DNA from: Rhodonellum psychrophilum GCM71 = DSM 17998
GTDB lineage: Bacteria; Bacteroidota; Bacteroidia; Cytophagales; Cyclobacteriaceae
NCBI RefSeq assembly: GCF_000381545.1
Contig: NZ_KB906673.1
Location: 62,001-126,000 of the forward strand
Length of the DNA: 64,000 nt
Direction of reading: 5' to 3'
Shown: positions 9,163-17,731 of the stretch, one piece after another
Numbering within the stretch: the first letter of the stretch is position 1
Layout of the letters: each line of letters begins with the position of its first letter
Position numbers and translations under genes: made by a program
Notes under the pieces: generated by a model
Told to the model about the DNA's origin: nothing
Databases searched by the model: none
Seen by the model: the letters and a program-made list of their open reading frames with translations, nothing else

Positions 9163-11622
9163 TTAGTCCAACCTGTTTCGCTCTTCGGTACTTCCGCTTC
9201 TGTTGGAAATCCTGAAACTTTCCCCTTGGGCAAATTTATACCTTAGGGTAAGCCTTACTCCCTGATTGCTTCTGTACTGTCTGAAACTGGTATCAATCTT
9301 GTCAAACTGGACATTTGCACGGATCACTTGGGTACGAAACAAATCCGTTCCGTTTACAGTCAGTGTCAGTTTGTCTTTTTTGAAGGATTTCGTCACACCG
9401 GCATCCACCCAGCCAAAGCTTTTCAACATTGCTTGTCCATAAAGCTGTGGTCCAAGATACATTCCCACTACTTCCAGTTTGAATCCTTCCGGCAGCGTAA
9501 TGTTATGCTGTGATCTCAACATATAAGAAGTTTGTTCTACATCCAGCAAAGCCTCTCCGATCATCGAATTCCATTTGTTGTAATTTACCTGAAGCATATT
9601 ACTTGTGGTCCACCATGGCCTGATCTCCACTGGAATCATGGCCTTGAAGTTTATGTTTTGTGACTTGTCCAAATTGGTGGTGTAAGTGGTGGTCGTCCTG
9701 GATTCCTCGTCTTGTTCAAATATCTGCTGGAAGGCATCATTTGTTTGGGAATAACCCAATGAAAATTGGTAGGACCCCTTGATCACATGGTTCATTTCCA
9801 GGTTGTGTGCATATTGTGGTTTTAGATTGGGATTTCCCTCTTCCGTTGTCAATGGATCGATGTAGTAGACGAAGGGGTTCAGCAGGCGATAGTTTGGTCT
9901 GGTAATCCTTCTGTTTGCATTGTAGATGATCTGATAGTTTTTACTGACCTGATGCTGGATAAAAACACTTGGGAACAAATTCAGGTATTCTTGTTTGTTG
10001 ACCTGATTCAAGGTCACCGATGTGCCGGTGATGTCAGAATATTCCGCTCTCAATCCTCCTTGAAAACTCACTTTGTCGGAAAATTTACTTTTGTAAGAAG
10101 CATAAGCAGCAAGGACATTTTCCTCGTAAATAAACTGATTGCTGTTGGGATCTGGCATAAAGGGTTGTTCTTCAATGGATCTGCTCAAGTCCAGATCATT
10201 GTCGGATTTTACCCAGCTACCTTTTAAACCGGTCTCCAAAACTCTTCCTTTTCCAAAGGGTTTTGTAAAATCCACTTTGGCAGTAAAAATATTGTAATCC
10301 ATTTCGTTGAGATTCAAAATCCTATCCCGTGTCGCTTGGTCCTCTTGGTCATTTACCCAGTAGCTATTGTTGAGCAGAGAATTTCCTTTCGCCCACATTT
10401 TGGTGTAATCAATGTCAGCGGTCAACTTGGTACCCAAAGTATCCAAAAGGCCCAAATAGTGAAGGTTACCAAAGATTCTGTCTCGGTTTCCAATGCTTTC
10501 ATTGAAGGAAAAAATGTTGTCCCTGTCCGATGTACCCGGATTGTCAACTAGGGTGCTGGAGTTATTGTTATCACTGCTTTCCGATTTCGAAGCTTGGAGA
10601 TTTATGCCAACACTATGGTTTTTGTTGATTTCATAATCTGAACCTCCATTGAAAAACAAGTTTTTGTTACGGGTTGTAATCCTACCGATCTGTTCGAATC
10701 GGGAAACGCCCTCTTCCAATTGGAAATTGCGGTTGATTTCAAGATCGTTGTAGACAGCATATTCGTTGTAATTCAAGCTGGCATTGTTTGTCCACTTTCC
10801 TTTTTTGACGTTCAAGGTAACGCCACCGAAGGGTGCATATTGGCCGTTGTATTGACCGCCAGCCTGGACATTTCCAAAAACCCCATCCATATTGTTTTTA
10901 TTCAGCTTGATGTTAATCACACCCGCAGCACCTTCTGCATCAAACCTTGAAGTGGGGTTGTTGATAATCTCGATACTTTTGATGTTGTCGGCGGGCATGG
11001 CTCTCAGGAAATTGGCCAAGTCATCTGCGCTCATGTAGGTCTGTCGGTCATTGATCATGACGGTAACCCCTGAACGTCCATTTAAGTTGATCTTTCCATC
11101 TTGGTCCACGTAGACTCCAGGGGACCTTCCGATGACGTCCAAAGCTGTATTGCCTTCGGCCATCACCGTTCCCTCTACGTTAATGGTTGTTTTGTCAGCC
11201 TCGATGATCACTTCCGGCCGGGTAGCCTTCACGGTTACTTCTCCTAAAGCCGCCATTTCTTCCTGAAGGGTGATGGCGCCAAAATCCTTCATGGCACCTG
11301 GCTTAATTTCAAATTCCTCTGATTTGTAGGTTTCAAAACCAATGGAGGAAATAACCAATTGTGCCTTTCCGGATTTAACGGATTCAATTTTAAACTGTCC
11401 ATTATCATCTGAAACCGTCCCCGTGATCATGGCACCGTTTACGGATTCCAATAATGCTACATTGGCAAATGGAAGACCTGCCCCATTTTGATCTTTAATT
11501 TGGCCACGGATCTGCATGACTTCTTTGGCGGCGAGATTGCTCATTCCTAGTAAAAAGAAGAAAAAAGCTGTAAAAATTTGAGTGGAGAGTTTCATTGTTG
11601 TTGTTTTTTGAATGTTTTTCAT
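9163..11622 (-). CDS. Outer-membrane beta-barrel protein with CarboxypepD-regulatory-like and plug domains
   Basis: The 819-residue protein has a signal peptide ending near LGMSNLAAKE. A carboxypeptidase-regulatory-like domain follows (about 38-125: QIRGQIKDQNGAGLPFANVALLE and on). Next is a TonB-receptor-type plug (about 130-240, with IIEADKTTINVEGT and SIEIINNPTSRFDAEGAAGVINI). The rest is a long barrel of the OMP_b-brl_3 type rather than a classical TonB receptor barrel. I see no clear TonB box. The ligand is unknown. An alternative ATG at 11595 gives a shorter n-region. It stands alone, with terminators downstream and sod upstream in the same direction. Confidence 0.88.
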   Translation of the reverse strand: MKNIQKTTTMKLSTQIFTAFFFFLLGMSNLAAKEVMQIRGQIKDQNGAGLPFANVALLESVNGAMITGTVSDDNGQFKIESVKSGKAQLVISSIGFETYKSEEFEIKPGAMKDFGAITLQEEMAALGEVTVKATRPEVIIEADKTTINVEGTVMAEGNTALDVIGRSPGVYVDQDGKINLNGRSGVTVMINDRQTYMSADDLANFLRAMPADNIKSIEIINNPTSRFDAEGAAGVINIKLNKNNMDGVFGNVQAGGQYNGQYAPFGGVTLNVKKGKWTNNASLNYNEYAVYNDLEINRNFQLEEGVSRFEQIGRITTRNKNLFFNGGSDYEINKNHSVGINLQASKSESSDNNNSSTLVDNPGTSDRDNIFSFNESIGNRDRIFGNLHYLGLLDTLGTKLTADIDYTKMWAKGNSLLNNSYWVNDQEDQATRDRILNLNEMDYNIFTAKVDFTKPFGKGRVLETGLKGSWVKSDNDLDLSRSIEEQPFMPDPNSNQFIYEENVLAAYASYKSKFSDKVSFQGGLRAEYSDITGTSVTLNQVNKQEYLNLFPSVFIQHQVSKNYQIIYNANRRITRPNYRLLNPFVYYIDPLTTEEGNPNLKPQYAHNLEMNHVIKGSYQFSLGYSQTNDAFQQIFEQDEESRTTTTYTTNLDKSQNINFKAMIPVEIRPWWTTSNMLQVNYNKWNSMIGEALLDVEQTSYMLRSQHNITLPEGFKLEVVGMYLGPQLYGQAMLKSFGWVDAGVTKSFKKDKLTLTVNGTDLFRTQVIRANVQFDKIDTSFRQYRSNQGVRLTLRYKFAQGESFRISNRSGSTEERNRLD

Positions 11623-11761
11623 AATGCTGTATCAGCTACTATGAAAAACAAATGCCAACAATTTTTATAAGGCGTAAATATCTATTATTCAGTTATTTAT
11701 AAAACACTCCCGAATTTTATGTGTCCCAATACCGTACACTTCTTCCGTTCGATATGGGTAC

Positions 11762-11795
11762 AAAAAAAACCTTGGGGATTTTGAAATCCCCAAGG
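11762..11795 (-). terminator. Terminator of the superoxide dismutase gene
   Basis: CCTTGGGGATTT (11770-11781) and AAATCCCCAAGG (11784-11795) form a perfect 12-bp stem. Eight A residues to its left become a T-tract when read on -. It lies 28 bases past the sod stop. Confidence 0.9.
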
Positions 11796-11822
11796 CTAAA
11801 TCACTCTTGCATCGAAAATTAA

Positions 11823-12428
11823 TTATTTCGCAGCGGTAAATCTTTTGCTTACTGCATCCCAATCAACAAGATTCCAGAAAGAAGAAATATAATCAGGTCT
11901 TCTGTTTTGGTAGTGCAGGTAATACGCATGCTCCCAGACATCAAGTCCCAAAATTGGAGTGCCTTTTTTCTCAGCCACATCCATCAAAGGATTGTCCTGA
12001 TTTGGGGTAGAGGAAACAAAAAGTTCATTGCTCTCATCTAAGCCAAGCCATGCCCAACCTGATCCGAATCGAGTAGTAGCCGCTTTGTTGAATTCTTCTT
12101 TGAAAGCATCAAAAGAACCGAATTTTGCATCGATGGCTTTCGCCAAATCTCCTGAAGGCAATCCACCACCTTTGGGCGACAAAATTGTCCAGAAAAGGCT
12201 GTGGTTGTAATGTCCGCCGCCATTGTTTCTTACCGGTGTATTGGCTCCGGCAACCTTCATTAGCTCTTCAAGACTCTTGTCTGCTAAATCTGTACCTTCT
12301 ATCGCTTTGTTGAGATTGGTCACATAAGCATTGTGGTGTTTACCATGGTGGATTTCCATAGTTCTGGCATCAATATGCGGTTCAAGCGCATTAAAATCAT
12401 AGGGTAATTTTGGAAGTTCAAAAGCCAT
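11823..12428 (-). CDS. sodA: Superoxide dismutase, Fe/Mn family (Mn-like signature)
   Basis: The 201-residue enzyme converts superoxide to hydrogen peroxide and oxygen in the cytoplasm. The metal ligands are visible: His in [13 protein letters not shown], His in [11 protein letters not shown], and Asp and His in [15 protein letters not shown]. The [11 protein letters not shown] form together with Gln in [10 protein letters not shown] is the pattern of manganese or cambialistic enzymes. SodB-type iron enzymes usually place the Gln at the first site. Metal use is therefore inferred as Mn. No signal peptide is present. It appears monocistronic, with a strong terminator. Confidence 0.93.
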   Translation of the reverse strand: MAFELPKLPYDFNALEPHIDARTMEIHHGKHHNAYVTNLNKAIEGTDLADKSLEELMKVAGANTPVRNNGGGHYNHSLFWTILSPKGGGLPSGDLAKAIDAKFGSFDAFKEEFNKAATTRFGSGWAWLGLDESNELFVSSTPNQDNPLMDVAEKKGTPILGLDVWEHAYYLHYQNRRPDYISSFWNLVDWDAVSKRFTAAK

Positions 12429-12532
12429 ATTTTATAAAGTTTTATAGTTTATGATAAAATAATTATTCGTTTCGATTTACTTTTAACTAACCAAATTGAT
12501 TGGGGAATGGTTCTATTCTCTCAAAAAAGGGG

Positions 12533-12976
12533 TCAATTTCTTAATTTTTTGAAAAAATGATCCAGCAGTTGTTTGGACTCTTCGGCCATTAAACCTGAAG
12601 AAAGCTTGGTTTTGGGATGGAGCAAATATTGGGATATTTGGGAAAACCCTCTTCTGGGATCTGATGCTCCATAGTGGATTTCGCCCAACTGGGACCAAAA
12701 ACAAGCTCCTGCACACATGACGCAAGGTTCCAGGGTAATATACAAAGCGCATTCTGGAAGGTATTTTGAGCCCAAAGCATTGGCGGCGGCTGTGATGGCG
12801 AGCATCTCTGCGTGCGCGGTGACGTCCGTCAATTTTTCCGTTTGGTTGTAAGCCCTAGCAATGATTTTTTTCCTGCAGACAACCACTGCCCCTACTGGAA
12901 TTTCTCCTTCCTCGAAGGCAATTTTGGCCATTTTGAAGGCCTCATTCATGTAATACGCGTCAGTGTAAAGCTCCAT
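12533..12976 (-). CDS. tadA: TadA-type tRNA adenosine-34 deaminase
   Basis: The 147-residue zinc deaminase has the catalytic HAE (55-57) and PCVMC zinc site (Cys 85 and 88), followed by AGACFWSQLGEIHYGASDPRRGF. TadA converts A34 of tRNA-Arg(ACG) to inosine. The length and the HYGASDP stretch fit TadA better than guanine or cytosine deaminases, although closely related nucleoside deaminases exist. A terminator hairpin lies between it and the upstream PiT-like gene, so it probably has its own promoter. Confidence 0.85.
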   Translation of the reverse strand: MELYTDAYYMNEAFKMAKIAFEEGEIPVGAVVVCRKKIIARAYNQTEKLTDVTAHAEMLAITAAANALGSKYLPECALYITLEPCVMCAGACFWSQLGEIHYGASDPRRGFSQISQYLLHPKTKLSSGLMAEESKQLLDHFFKKLRN

Positions 12977-13006
12977 TTAATATCGATTCCGAGTAAATTT
13001 AGCTCT

Positions 13007-13043
13007 AAAAAAATAAGGCACAAACCATAGAAGGGTTTGTGCC
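13007..13043 (-). terminator. Terminator of the PiT-like transporter gene
   Basis: GGCACAAACC (13017-13026) and GGTTTGTGCC (13034-13043) form a perfect 10-bp stem. Read on -, it is followed by TTATTTTTTT. It lies 12 bases beyond the stop of the transporter and upstream of tadA. Confidence 0.88.
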
Positions 13044-13055
13044 TATTTTAAATTG

Positions 13056-14195
13056 TCAAAATATATTGGCGACTAGATCAAACACCTCTTTTCTCACCCC
13101 TTCATTGATGATCAAGGCAAGGACCAATGAAACCAATAAGCCTATTCCAGCTTTTATGACATCTTTTCTTGCCAGTCGGTAAGCCCTCACCAGTCTTGCT
13201 TTTCTTTTCTTTAGTTTTCTGGATTTTGCCAAGGCAATGGCCAATTCCCTTCCCCCAAGAAGTCCAATGAAAACCCAAGTAGTACTCATGGGTATGTTGC
13301 TTGCAATTTTAAAATAAAACAAGATGATGGCATACACAAAATCAACAATGGTCGCCGCTCTTACGTCTGTCACATTTGTCTTTTCGTTGACAATACCCTG
13401 AATTTTATCCCCTTTTAGATAAAAAAGAAAACCCAATCCTCCAAAAACAAAGCCTGCATAGGCAACAAACTCCCACAAATTCAACTGTCTTGGAAGGAAA
13501 ACGGCGATGTTGGCAGCATCTTGCATGATCCAAACTGCCCAGAGTGTACCTGAAGTGATCCACTGCAAAACATACCAATAAGGCTTTGCCTCTCCTTTTA
13601 AATAGGTCTTCACAAATTTTTCAAGGGCAAACCAAACCACGATGGCAATAAAAAAAGCCAAAAGGTAACCCAGAAAACTTTTTTGCATTACACCCACGAT
13701 CGTTCCGGCCTTGTAGGTAAACACATTAAGCAAGAGAAATGTGGTGGAAACCGGCATTCTCAATCGGGTCATGATCAACAGAACGATAGGAGCTGCTAAT
13801 TGTAAAAACACAAAATTCGTAGGCGCAATGTCAAGACCCGGCACCTGAAGCCGCTCATAACTTACATCGCCATTGAACACAATCCAGCTGTAAGTGACTG
13901 TGCCCACGAAAATCAGGCCCATAAACAACCACAACCAATACCATTTGGTGGTTTGATTGGAGCCGATAAAAGTACCAATTGTCTGGATACTGTCATTGGC
14001 AATGGCAGAGTAAGCTGCCAATGCAAACCCAAACCACATCGCAGCATAGGTGTACGGAGTTATCATCCCAGCAATGGAAACCAAAACACAGATAATAATT
14101 AAAAAAGGTCTTTCTTTTTTCGAGAAATCAAAAAGTGAATAGGCTGCTTTTGAAAGAGCATCCTGATTGATATTTTGATCTTTAAGTTTTACCAT
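13056..14195 (-). CDS. PiT-family-like inorganic anion (phosphate) transporter
   Basis: The 379-residue protein has about ten membrane segments. It shows the inverted-repeat hallmarks of PiT permeases: IANDSIQTIGTFIGSN in the first half and QDAANIAVFLPR in the second, each followed later by a P-STT motif (MPVSTTFLLLNVF, PMSTTWVFIGLLGG). Canonical PiT proteins have GANDxANxxGT, so this is a diverged subgroup and phosphate as substrate is inference. The divergent neighbour is an NptA-like Na/phosphate transporter, which supports that reading. A -7 element and Pho-box-like repeats lie just upstream. Confidence 0.7.
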   Translation of the reverse strand: MVKLKDQNINQDALSKAAYSLFDFSKKERPFLIIICVLVSIAGMITPYTYAAMWFGFALAAYSAIANDSIQTIGTFIGSNQTTKWYWLWLFMGLIFVGTVTYSWIVFNGDVSYERLQVPGLDIAPTNFVFLQLAAPIVLLIMTRLRMPVSTTFLLLNVFTYKAGTIVGVMQKSFLGYLLAFFIAIVVWFALEKFVKTYLKGEAKPYWYVLQWITSGTLWAVWIMQDAANIAVFLPRQLNLWEFVAYAGFVFGGLGFLFYLKGDKIQGIVNEKTNVTDVRAATIVDFVYAIILFYFKIASNIPMSTTWVFIGLLGGRELAIALAKSRKLKKRKARLVRAYRLARKDVIKAGIGLLVSLVLALIINEGVRKEVFDLVANIF

Positions 14196-14228
14196 GTGAG
14201 GTGAATAGAAGGTATTTTAAACGTGGTG

Positions 14229-14236
14229 CAAATTTA
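14229..14236 (-). promoter_or_regulatory. -7 promoter element of the PiT-like gene
   Basis: On the - strand this reads TAAATTTG followed by CACC, an exact match to the Bacteroidota -7 consensus TAnnTTTG. It lies 33 bases before the ATG at 14195. At the -33 distance there is no TTTG but a TTAATG/TTAACA repeat. Confidence 0.6.
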
Positions 14237-14257
14237 AAGAAGATAATTGGGCTTGTA

Positions 14258-14296
14258 CATTAAGAAATTGTTAAGCCTATAAGACCATTTCTTAAC
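14258..14296 (-). promoter_or_regulatory. Pho-box-like direct repeats upstream of the PiT-like promoter
   Basis: On - the sequence reads TTAAGA (from 14295), TTAACA (14274-14269) and TTAATG (14263-14258). The last two are exactly 11 bases apart, the spacing seen in Pho boxes of the TTAACA type known from Firmicutes. TTAATG ends 21 bases before the -7 element, where an activator would replace the -33 box. Use of this box by a Bacteroidota PhoB is inference. Confidence 0.35.
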
Positions 14297-14393
14297 ATCA
14301 CCATATTCGCCAAAGAGACACTCCTAAGGGAAATAAGCAAAATAAAATTAAGCAAAAAGAAGAAATGAAAAAATTTTATATGATTAGGTCTTG

Positions 14394-14420
14394 AAAATCT
14401 CTCGTTTTTTCCGAGATTTT
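14394..14420 (+). other. Hairpin in the long leader of the NptA-like gene
   Basis: AAAATCTC (14394-14401) pairs with GAGATTTT (14413-14420) around an 11-base loop. It directly follows a nine-codon reading frame (MKKFYMIRS, 14365-14394). The rest of the 331-base divergent gap holds the PiT-like promoter on the left, and two copies of TACTTTGT at 14449 and 14471. Confidence 0.35.
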
Positions 14421-14500
14421 ATTAACAAAATCTTCATCTTGAATCAGGTACTTTGTGACAATTGTGTTCTTACTTTGTAGACCAATAAATCAGATTCTGG

Positions 14501-14520
14501 ACCCCTCTCCAGGGGTTTTT
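14501..14520 (+). promoter_or_regulatory. Terminator-like hairpin immediately before the NptA-like start codon
   Basis: ACCCCT-CTCC-AGGGGT forms a perfect 6-bp GC-rich stem with a four-base loop, followed by TTTT. It ends six bases before the ATG at 14527. No gene on + precedes it, so it is either a transcription attenuator in the leader or a 5' structure that affects translation. Confidence 0.5.
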
Positions 14521-14526
14521 ATATAA

Positions 14527-15702
14527 ATGACCGAAATAAGAGAAGTCTCTTCGCCCACACCTACGTTTTATATTTTTTTGCAAATGCTCGTTGCATTGGC
14601 GCTTTTCATGTTTTCGATTGATCTTCTCACGGTTTCCGCCACCCGACTCAACAATGAGGTCGCCATGGAGCTCTTCCAAGCGACAAACAATCCTTTCATC
14701 GGGCTTTTTGTGGGTTTGCTGATGACTGCCCTGCTTCAGAGTAGCTCTACAATTACTGCCATGATCGTCGCAGTAGTCGCCTCTGGAAATCTCTCCCTTG
14801 TACAGGCCGTTCCCTTGATAATGGGTGCGAACATTGGAACCACCATCACCAGTACACTGGTTTCATTTTCATATATCATGGATATCAGAAATTTTAAAAA
14901 AGCATTTTCGGCTGGAATTGTCCACGACATATTCAATATCATCACCGTAATCATTTTTCTTCCTTTGGAATTCTATTTCGGATTTTTAAGCAAAACCGCC
15001 CAGTTTTTGACCAACACATTCTTTAATGTCGATAGTGGATCCGAGGTGGATTATACCTATAACGTTCTATTTACCCGACCATTGACCCTGTGGCTGCTTG
15101 ACATCCTATATTATCCCTTGCTGGGATTGATCCTGAGTGTAGCTTTGGTTTTCTTGGCGATCAAATTTCTTTCGACTACCGTATTCAAATCCTTTGTTTC
15201 CAATAACTTCAAAAAAGTAAGCAAGCATATCTTCAAATCTCCTTTGGTGGCATTTCTGTATGGAATTTTTTTCACCGCAGCCGTCCAATCCAGTACGGTC
15301 ACGACTTCATTGGTCGTACCAGCGGTAGTCAATAGAAAAGTATCATTGGTGAAAGTATTTCCTTTCATCATTGGAGCCAATATTGGGACCACAGTCACTG
15401 CGGCAATAGCCGCACTCTACAAAACCGAAGCCGCGATAAGCATCGCAATCGTCCATTTCTTGTTTAATTTTATTGGCGCAATGATTTTTCTCCCCTTTCC
15501 GGGAATAAGGAATATTCCCGTCAGGATCGCCACATTCCTGGGAAGAGAAACGGTAAAATCCCGTCTCGTGGGTTTTGCTTATATCCTGTTGTGTTTCTTT
15601 ATCATCCCTTTTTTGTTGATTTATTTCAACAACTACGAAATCAAAGATTCCAGCATAAAAGCGGTCGAAACACCCAAAAAAGAGATTGTTTTAGAAAAAT
15701 AA
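14527..15702 (+). CDS. NptA-like Na/phosphate cotransporter
   Basis: The 391-residue membrane protein carries two Na_Pi_cotrans repeats. Each has a QSSS/QSST core (LLQSSSTITAMIVA at about 78 and AAVQSSTVTTSLVV at about 258) and a matching GANIGTT motif (about 100 and 290). Related proteins move phosphate with sodium. The C-terminal PhoU-like domain found in many bacterial members is absent; the protein ends after the membrane part with a short charged tail. Its divergent neighbour is a PiT-like permease. It converges on deoC with only three bases between the two stops. Confidence 0.87.
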   Translation: MTEIREVSSPTPTFYIFLQMLVALALFMFSIDLLTVSATRLNNEVAMELFQATNNPFIGLFVGLLMTALLQSSSTITAMIVAVVASGNLSLVQAVPLIMGANIGTTITSTLVSFSYIMDIRNFKKAFSAGIVHDIFNIITVIIFLPLEFYFGFLSKTAQFLTNTFFNVDSGSEVDYTYNVLFTRPLTLWLLDILYYPLLGLILSVALVFLAIKFLSTTVFKSFVSNNFKKVSKHIFKSPLVAFLYGIFFTAAVQSSTVTTSLVVPAVVNRKVSLVKVFPFIIGANIGTTVTAAIAALYKTEAAISIAIVHFLFNFIGAMIFLPFPGIRNIPVRIATFLGRETVKSRLVGFAYILLCFFIIPFLLIYFNNYEIKDSSIKAVETPKKEIVLEK

Positions 15703-15705
15703 ATT

Positions 15706-16365
15706 TCATTTCCCTCCGAGCTCCTTGCATATTTCCACACCTGAACTCGTGCCAATTCTGTCAGCACCTGCTTTTATCAATTCCACAGCTTGGGAAAGAT
15801 TCTTAATTCCACCACTTGCCTTAATCCCAACTGTACTCGGTAAATATTCCCTCATCAGCTCAATATGTCTCAGTTTTGCGCCTTCTGGTGCAAAACCTGT
15901 GGAAGTTTTCACATAATCCACGCCTGCATCGACACAGATTTCACAAGCTTGAAGAATCTCGGCATCACTCAGATAGGATGTTTCAATGATTACCTTCAAT
16001 ATCCGCTCTTGTGCATGACACAATGAGGAGACTTTTGCCAACTCAATCTTAGGCCAATTCATTCCTGATTTAAACGCAGTGATGGACCATACGACATCTA
16101 TTTCGTCAGCCCCATTTTTAATGGCTTGCTCGGTTTCGAAAATTTTTGTTTCAGTCGTGTTATAGCCCAAGGGGAACCCAACCACGGTCACCAACTGGAT
16201 GGCTTCGTCACCAATCTCCCTTTTTGCTTTTTTCACCCAAAATGGGGGGACGCATATCCCTAAAAAATGATATTGCTTGGCTTCAGAGACCAACCTCTCA
16301 ATATCAAGATCCACAGCAGTGGGTTTGAGCACAGTCTGTTCGATATATCTTTGAATGTTTTTCAT
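15706..16365 (-). CDS. deoC: Deoxyribose-phosphate aldolase
   Basis: The 219-residue TIM-barrel enzyme cleaves 2-deoxyribose-5-phosphate into acetaldehyde and glyceraldehyde-3-phosphate. The Schiff-base Lys lies in DYVKTSTGF and the second active-site Lys in VGIKASGGI. DEIDVVWSI holds the conserved acidic pair. I choose the ATG at 16365 (MKNIQRYIEQTVLKPT) because it leaves a four-base gap after the upstream stop. An upstream ATG at 16392 would overlap that gene. It is the second gene of an operon with a saccharopine-dehydrogenase-type enzyme. Confidence 0.93.
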   Translation of the reverse strand: MKNIQRYIEQTVLKPTAVDLDIERLVSEAKQYHFLGICVPPFWVKKAKREIGDEAIQLVTVVGFPLGYNTTETKIFETEQAIKNGADEIDVVWSITAFKSGMNWPKIELAKVSSLCHAQERILKVIIETSYLSDAEILQACEICVDAGVDYVKTSTGFAPEGAKLRHIELMREYLPSTVGIKASGGIKNLSQAVELIKAGADRIGTSSGVEICKELGGK

Positions 16366-16369
16366 GTTT

Positions 16370-17587
16370 CTAAAAATCTTGTGGTGCATCATTCACGAAA
16401 TCTCGCAAATAAATAAATTCTACAGTGAGATCGCCCTCTTTTGTGACAGTGGCCCTATCCAAGACGGTTGATGTTTCCTTCAGCAGCTCAGGGATTACAT
16501 ATTGGGTCAATTGGTCACCAAAATCTTCCGAGGCGTCTCTCGGCAGTTCTGAGGGAAGGTTGTCAATCGCCATCACGGAGATACTGTTTTGTTTCCCAAA
16601 TGCGGGCATCGCTTGTAATGTCTGCCTATCGATATCATAAACAGGATCCAACGGCGTACTGGCCTTTAGGGTCGTTGGAATGGAGCCATCGATGTCACAG
16701 GTGATGTCCGCAATCACAGAAATATTAAAATCATCCGACCTGATATCCTCCAGTTCAAACAGGCGTGGTGCCCGATAATCCCAAAAAGCTGCACCGATCA
16801 AGATGTCACTCACCTCCGCAAACTTGAGAAAATGACTCTCATATTTTTCGGGATAGGTATAAAATTCATTCTTGTCGTATCCTCCATCAGTCTTTCGCCT
16901 GTTGTAGTCACTCGATGACAGCAAGGCAAAAACCGGTTCGTCAAAATAATGATGAACCAAGTCATGGGGAGAAACCTCTTTGATTTTGATGGCATCCAAA
17001 ACCTCACGAACTCCTTTGCCAACCCGTCCCTTTCCTGTTACGACGATTTTAATTGGTGGAAGCTGGATCTTTTGGAGCTCCTCATTCAGCTCTAGACGAT
17101 CATGGCATGCCATCGCCCGTTTTAGCGCATAGAGTCCGGATTTTTTTCCATAGGCCCAAAAACCATTGTATGCGCCCACAATTCCAGCCCATCTACCAAA
17201 CGCCACAAGTCTTTCCCCCTGGTCATTTTTGACCACTTCATAGTCTATCAACTCGATATTCTTCTCCAAAATCGCCTTCAGTAGCTTCCGGTTGTAGGGC
17301 TGTTTTTTAAAAGTATGGGAAAAGAAAAAATAGGTCTTGTTGGGGATCAGCTGGTCGATGGGGACTTCCTTAATGCCCATCAAGACATCACAACTTCCAA
17401 TATCATCCACTACTTCAATCCCAACTTGCCTGTATTCCTCATCCTGAAAACATCTGATTTCACTGGATTGGACCAAAAACTCCAATTCTGCCCCGTAGTT
17501 TTCCTTTAATTTCAACAATTGTTTCGGGGTAAAGGGAACCCTTTTATCCGGAGGCACCTTTCCCTCTTTAATTATGCCGATCTTCAT
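16370..17587 (-). CDS. AlaDH/PNT-fold NAD(P)-dependent dehydrogenase, lysine-ketoglutarate reductase/saccharopine dehydrogenase type
   Basis: The 405-residue cytoplasmic protein has the alanine dehydrogenase/transhydrogenase N-terminal domain (IGIIKEGKVPPDKRVPFTPKQL). It also has a Rossmann nucleotide site VVTGKGRVGKGVREVL (about 182-197). The C-terminal stretch SVMAIDNLPSELPRDASEDFGDQL closely resembles the lysine-ketoglutarate reductase domain and Lys1 saccharopine dehydrogenases (IDxLPxxLPREAS). The enzyme probably makes or splits saccharopine or a similar opine-like amino acid, but no partner reductase lies next to it. It is the first gene of an operon with deoC. Confidence 0.75.
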   Translation of the reverse strand: MKIGIIKEGKVPPDKRVPFTPKQLLKLKENYGAELEFLVQSSEIRCFQDEEYRQVGIEVVDDIGSCDVLMGIKEVPIDQLIPNKTYFFFSHTFKKQPYNRKLLKAILEKNIELIDYEVVKNDQGERLVAFGRWAGIVGAYNGFWAYGKKSGLYALKRAMACHDRLELNEELQKIQLPPIKIVVTGKGRVGKGVREVLDAIKIKEVSPHDLVHHYFDEPVFALLSSSDYNRRKTDGGYDKNEFYTYPEKYESHFLKFAEVSDILIGAAFWDYRAPRLFELEDIRSDDFNISVIADITCDIDGSIPTTLKASTPLDPVYDIDRQTLQAMPAFGKQNSISVMAIDNLPSELPRDASEDFGDQLTQYVIPELLKETSTVLDRATVTKEGDLTVEFIYLRDFVNDAPQDF

Positions 17588-17731
17588 TGTGTCGATATTA
17601 AGAAGGTGAAAGCGTTATGCATTGAAGTTGGTTTGTTTTCATTTATTTCACCAAAATGGCAAATACGCTTTTCCGAAAAGTAATCTTTACTTTTGACAGA
17701 GAATAAAAATATTTCATAATAAGAAGATGTC

